Shown here one piece after another: positions 62,415-64,000 of a stretch of 64,000 bases of DNA; the stretch's first letter is position 1, and every line of letters starts with the position of its first letter. The position numbers and the translations under genes are program-made. The DNA comes from an uncultured bacterium. GTDB lineage: Bacteria; Cyanobacteriota; Vampirovibrionia; Gastranaerophilales; Gastranaerophilaceae. Location of the stretch: NCBI GenBank assembly GCA_903868125.1, contig CAIPUE010000002.1, forward strand, positions 1 through 64,000, written 5' to 3'. Below the pieces are notes generated by a model, which did not search any database, was not told where the DNA came from, and was given only the letters and a program-made list of their open reading frames with translations.

Positions 62415-62446
62415 AGTTGAATAGTCGAATAGTTTAACAGTTTTTA
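62415..62446. repeat. 8-nt tandem repeat, four units
   Basis: AGTTGAAT, AGTCGAAT, AGTTTAAC, AGTTTTTA; first module of a composite octamer-hairpin-heptamer block. Confidence 0.75.
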
Positions 62447-62447
62447 A

Positions 62448-62473
62448 CGGTGCGGTTAAATCCGCACCCTACC
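62448..62473. repeat. GTGCGG hairpin repeat
   Basis: CGGTGCGG-TTAAAT-CCGCACCCTACC; middle module of the composite block. Confidence 0.8.
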
Positions 62474-62498
62474 GTTCACCGTTTACCGTTCACCCGTC
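62471..62498. repeat. 7-nt tandem repeat, four units
   Basis: ACCGTTC, ACCGTTT, ACCGTTC, ACCCGTC; third module, just past the tyrA stop. Confidence 0.78.
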
Positions 62499-62512
62499 TC
62501 TCTCTCACCATT

Positions 62513-63331
62513 TTATAGAACATTTTGTCCTTCAACATACATTGATTGACGTTCTCTTATAATTTCCCTGATTTGAATTGGATAATCTTTATTTAAAAGT
62601 TCTCCGATAGAAGAATATAATTTTAAAATAGAACTTTGGACATTGTCAGAATTCAAATCAATCATATCCTGCGCCATTTCTTCATTAGTTAAAGCCAGAC
62701 GGGTCATATCTCTAAAACCGCTTGCGGCAAGCCTAAGAGCGAGTTTATTTGACTGTGCTGTTTTAAATATTGCTTGTGATACCAACATTGGCATGTGTGA
62801 AATTAAAGCTACAGCTTCATCATGCTCGTTTGGAGACGTAAAAATAGGGTCAGCACCCAAAACTTTAATTATATCTGTAACTCTTTTTATATCAGAATCT
62901 TCCGTCCCTTCAAATGGAGTTAAAACCCATTTTGCGCCTTGAAAAAGAGATTCAAAAGAGGAGTCAAACCCGCTAAATTCAGTTCCTGCCATGGGATGTG
63001 TTGGAATAAATTTATAATTTCTTTTTTTTAAACTTACAAAACGTTTTAAACTGCAAACATCCGCTACAACAGCATTTGGGGATAAAATTTCATTAAGTTT
63101 ATCTAAAATTTCAGTTGTTTTATTTATATGAGTACAAACAAAAATTACATCACAATCTTGTAAAATCCCCAAAGATTTTGAAACATTTTCGCAGTATTGT
63201 TTTGCTTTTTGCAGTGTAAAATTTGAATTTGAGACAGCATAGATATTACATCTTAAAGCACAAAGAGCCTTAAAAATAGAACCGCCAATTAATCCTAAGC
63301 CAACAATACCAATTTTTAGATTTCTATTCAT
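62513..63331 (-). CDS. tyrA: prephenate dehydrogenase
   Basis: A 272-residue NAD(P)-dependent enzyme of tyrosine biosynthesis. The Rossmann motif GIVGLGLIGGSIFKAL is at 8-23, then VADVCSLK and the catalytic-region FIPTHPMAGTEFSGF. There is no fused chorismate mutase or ACT domain, the short cyanobacterial style; arogenate as substrate is possible. It lacks a Shine-Dalgarno; TTGTAC-17-TAAAAT ends six bases before the ATG. It is divergent from dxr with only 43 bp between starts. Confidence 0.92.
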   Translation of the reverse strand: MNRNLKIGIVGLGLIGGSIFKALCALRCNIYAVSNSNFTLQKAKQYCENVSKSLGILQDCDVIFVCTHINKTTEILDKLNEILSPNAVVADVCSLKRFVSLKKRNYKFIPTHPMAGTEFSGFDSSFESLFQGAKWVLTPFEGTEDSDIKRVTDIIKVLGADPIFTSPNEHDEAVALISHMPMLVSQAIFKTAQSNKLALRLAASGFRDMTRLALTNEEMAQDMIDLNSDNVQSSILKLYSSIGELLNKDYPIQIREIIRERQSMYVEGQNVL

Positions 63332-63337
63332 GAATTG

Positions 63338-63366
63338 ATTTTAACACAATTTTTTTTGTTGTACAA
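63338..63366 (-). promoter_or_regulatory. tyrA promoter, leaderless configuration
   Basis: TTGTAC, 17-nt spacer, TAAAAT, CAATTC, ATG on the minus strand. Its -35 (63361-63366) overlaps the proposed dxr -10 (63362-63367) on the other strand. Confidence 0.72.
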
Positions 63367-63367
63367 T
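63362..63367 (+). promoter_or_regulatory. proposed dxr -10
   Basis: TACAAT, then seven bases to the dxr ATG, with no Shine-Dalgarno. The -35 is poor. Confidence 0.45.
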
Positions 63368-63374
63368 TTTAATT

Positions 63375-64000
63375 ATGAAAAAGAAACAAATAAGCATAAT
63401 CGGCTCAACCGGCTCCATCGGCACTCAGGCTCTTGAGGTTATAGATAAACTCAATGACAAGTTTGAAATTTTAGCGCTAACAGGCGGGGATAATGTTAAG
63501 CTTTTGAGAGAACAAATCCAAAAATTTAACCCAAAAACCGTTTGCGTTAAGTCGAATGACATAAAACTTGAGCTGGAAAAAGAGTTTGATAATGTTAAAT
63601 TTCTCTTTAGTGACGATGGCTTGGAAGAAATTTGCTCAAATACCCAAAATGACCTTTTGGTAATGGCTGTTTCAGGCAAAATCGGCTTGAAACCGACTTT
63701 AACCGCCATTGAAAATAAAATTGATATTGCACTCGCGAACAAAGAAACCCTTGTAATGGCTGGCGATATTGTCATGAATCGGGCAAAAGCCAACGGGGTG
63801 AGTATTTTGCCGATTGACAGTGAACATTGTGCAATTCATCAATGTATAAAAAATATTTCTGATGTAAGAAAGCTGATAATAACTGCTTCGGGTGGACCCT
63901 TTAAAGATAAAAGCCTTGATGAAATTAAAAAGGCAACTGTTGAGCAAACTCTCGCTCATCCTAAATGGAACATGGGCAGAAAGATTACCGTTGACAGTGC
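63375..64000 (+). CDS. dxr: 1-deoxy-D-xylulose 5-phosphate reductoisomerase (5' part)
   Basis: The first 208 codons of Dxr, cut by the window end. The enzyme makes MEP, the committed step of the non-mevalonate isoprenoid pathway. The start MKKKQISIIGSTGSIGTQAL contains the NADPH motif; ALANKETLVMAG, LPIDSEHCAIHQC and ITASGGPF carry the catalytic-loop and metal-ligand residues. ATG 63375 follows TACAAT by seven bases, so it may be leaderless. Confidence 0.96.
   Translation, partial: MKKKQISIIGSTGSIGTQALEVIDKLNDKFEILALTGGDNVKLLREQIQKFNPKTVCVKSNDIKLELEKEFDNVKFLFSDDGLEEICSNTQNDLLVMAVSGKIGLKPTLTAIENKIDIALANKETLVMAGDIVMNRAKANGVSILPIDSEHCAIHQCIKNISDVRKLIITASGGPFKDKSLDEIKKATVEQTLAHPKWNMGRKITVDS

Noticed and set aside
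1-64000. A CRISPR array
   Set aside because: No regularly spaced 25-40 bp repeats with unique spacers; the only tandem repeats have 7-8 nt periods or are two-copy duplications.

Overview
The window is AT-rich chromosomal DNA from a fermentative, non-photosynthetic relative of the Cyanobacteria. The best fit is the Vampirovibrionia/'Melainabacteria' (gut Gastranaerophilales-like). The main evidence is the RNA polymerase operon: beta-prime is split into rpoC1 and rpoC2 as in cyanobacteria, and RpoC2 carries a very large insertion after the trigger loop and zinc-site region. Other cyanobacterial-lineage signs are a DUF3326 protein, a DUF4330 protein and a ThiE with the extra N-terminal domain. 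There are no photosynthesis genes. A pyruvate:ferredoxin oxidoreductase and a thiamine-diphosphate 2-oxoacid decarboxylase indicate anaerobic fermentation. The organism assignment is inference; no 16S rRNA gene is present.

Layout. 1-8 kb: edge gene fragment, GH57 glucan-branching enzyme, and an outer-membrane/RND/adaptor metal-efflux operon. 8-11 kb: lactonase-like metallo-hydrolase, mtnA, a membrane protein and ruvC. 11.4-13 kb: isolated phage tail-fibre cassette. 13-19.3 kb: AlkD-like repair protein, 2-oxoacid decarboxylase, serS, a frameshifted deiminase-like gene and holA; two copies of a 130-bp inverted-repeat element sit directly against the alkD and holA start codons. 19.4-21.2 kb: secreted protein, tRNA-Leu(CAA) with duplicated flanks, and a 243-bp element. 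21.2-27.1 kb: histidine kinase, higBA, SDR, stand-alone TOPRIM protein, papain-like protease candidate. 27.5-37.5 kb: rsmI and rpoB-rpoC1-rpoC2. 37.9-45.3 kb: lineage-type hypotheticals, DUF3326, rsmD, BlaI-like repressor, TadE-like protein, permease. 45.6-49.5 kb: thiE, ECF sigma/anti-sigma, HEPN-MNT pair, prepilin. 49.6-53.8 kb: DinD coupled to an envelope operon (ligase, DUF4330, RfaE1-type kinase). 54.5-64 kb: pgi, HD-GYP, pdxJ, nifJ, tyrA, dxr (cut by the window end).

The least ordinary content lies between genes. (i) Tandem arrays of 7-nt units (GGTAAAC-like) and 8-nt units (AGTYNAAN-like) recur at several loci, often next to a GTGCGG...CCGCAC hairpin; some encode the last residues of ThiE, AlkD-like and PdxJ. 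(ii) Two longer repeat families end in a Shine-Dalgarno sequence and abut start codons. (iii) At least seven genes have a -10 hexamer only 6-7 nt before ATG and no Shine-Dalgarno, implying leaderless mRNAs. (iv) Several unrelated hypothetical proteins share a short N-terminal F[KR][GS] motif.
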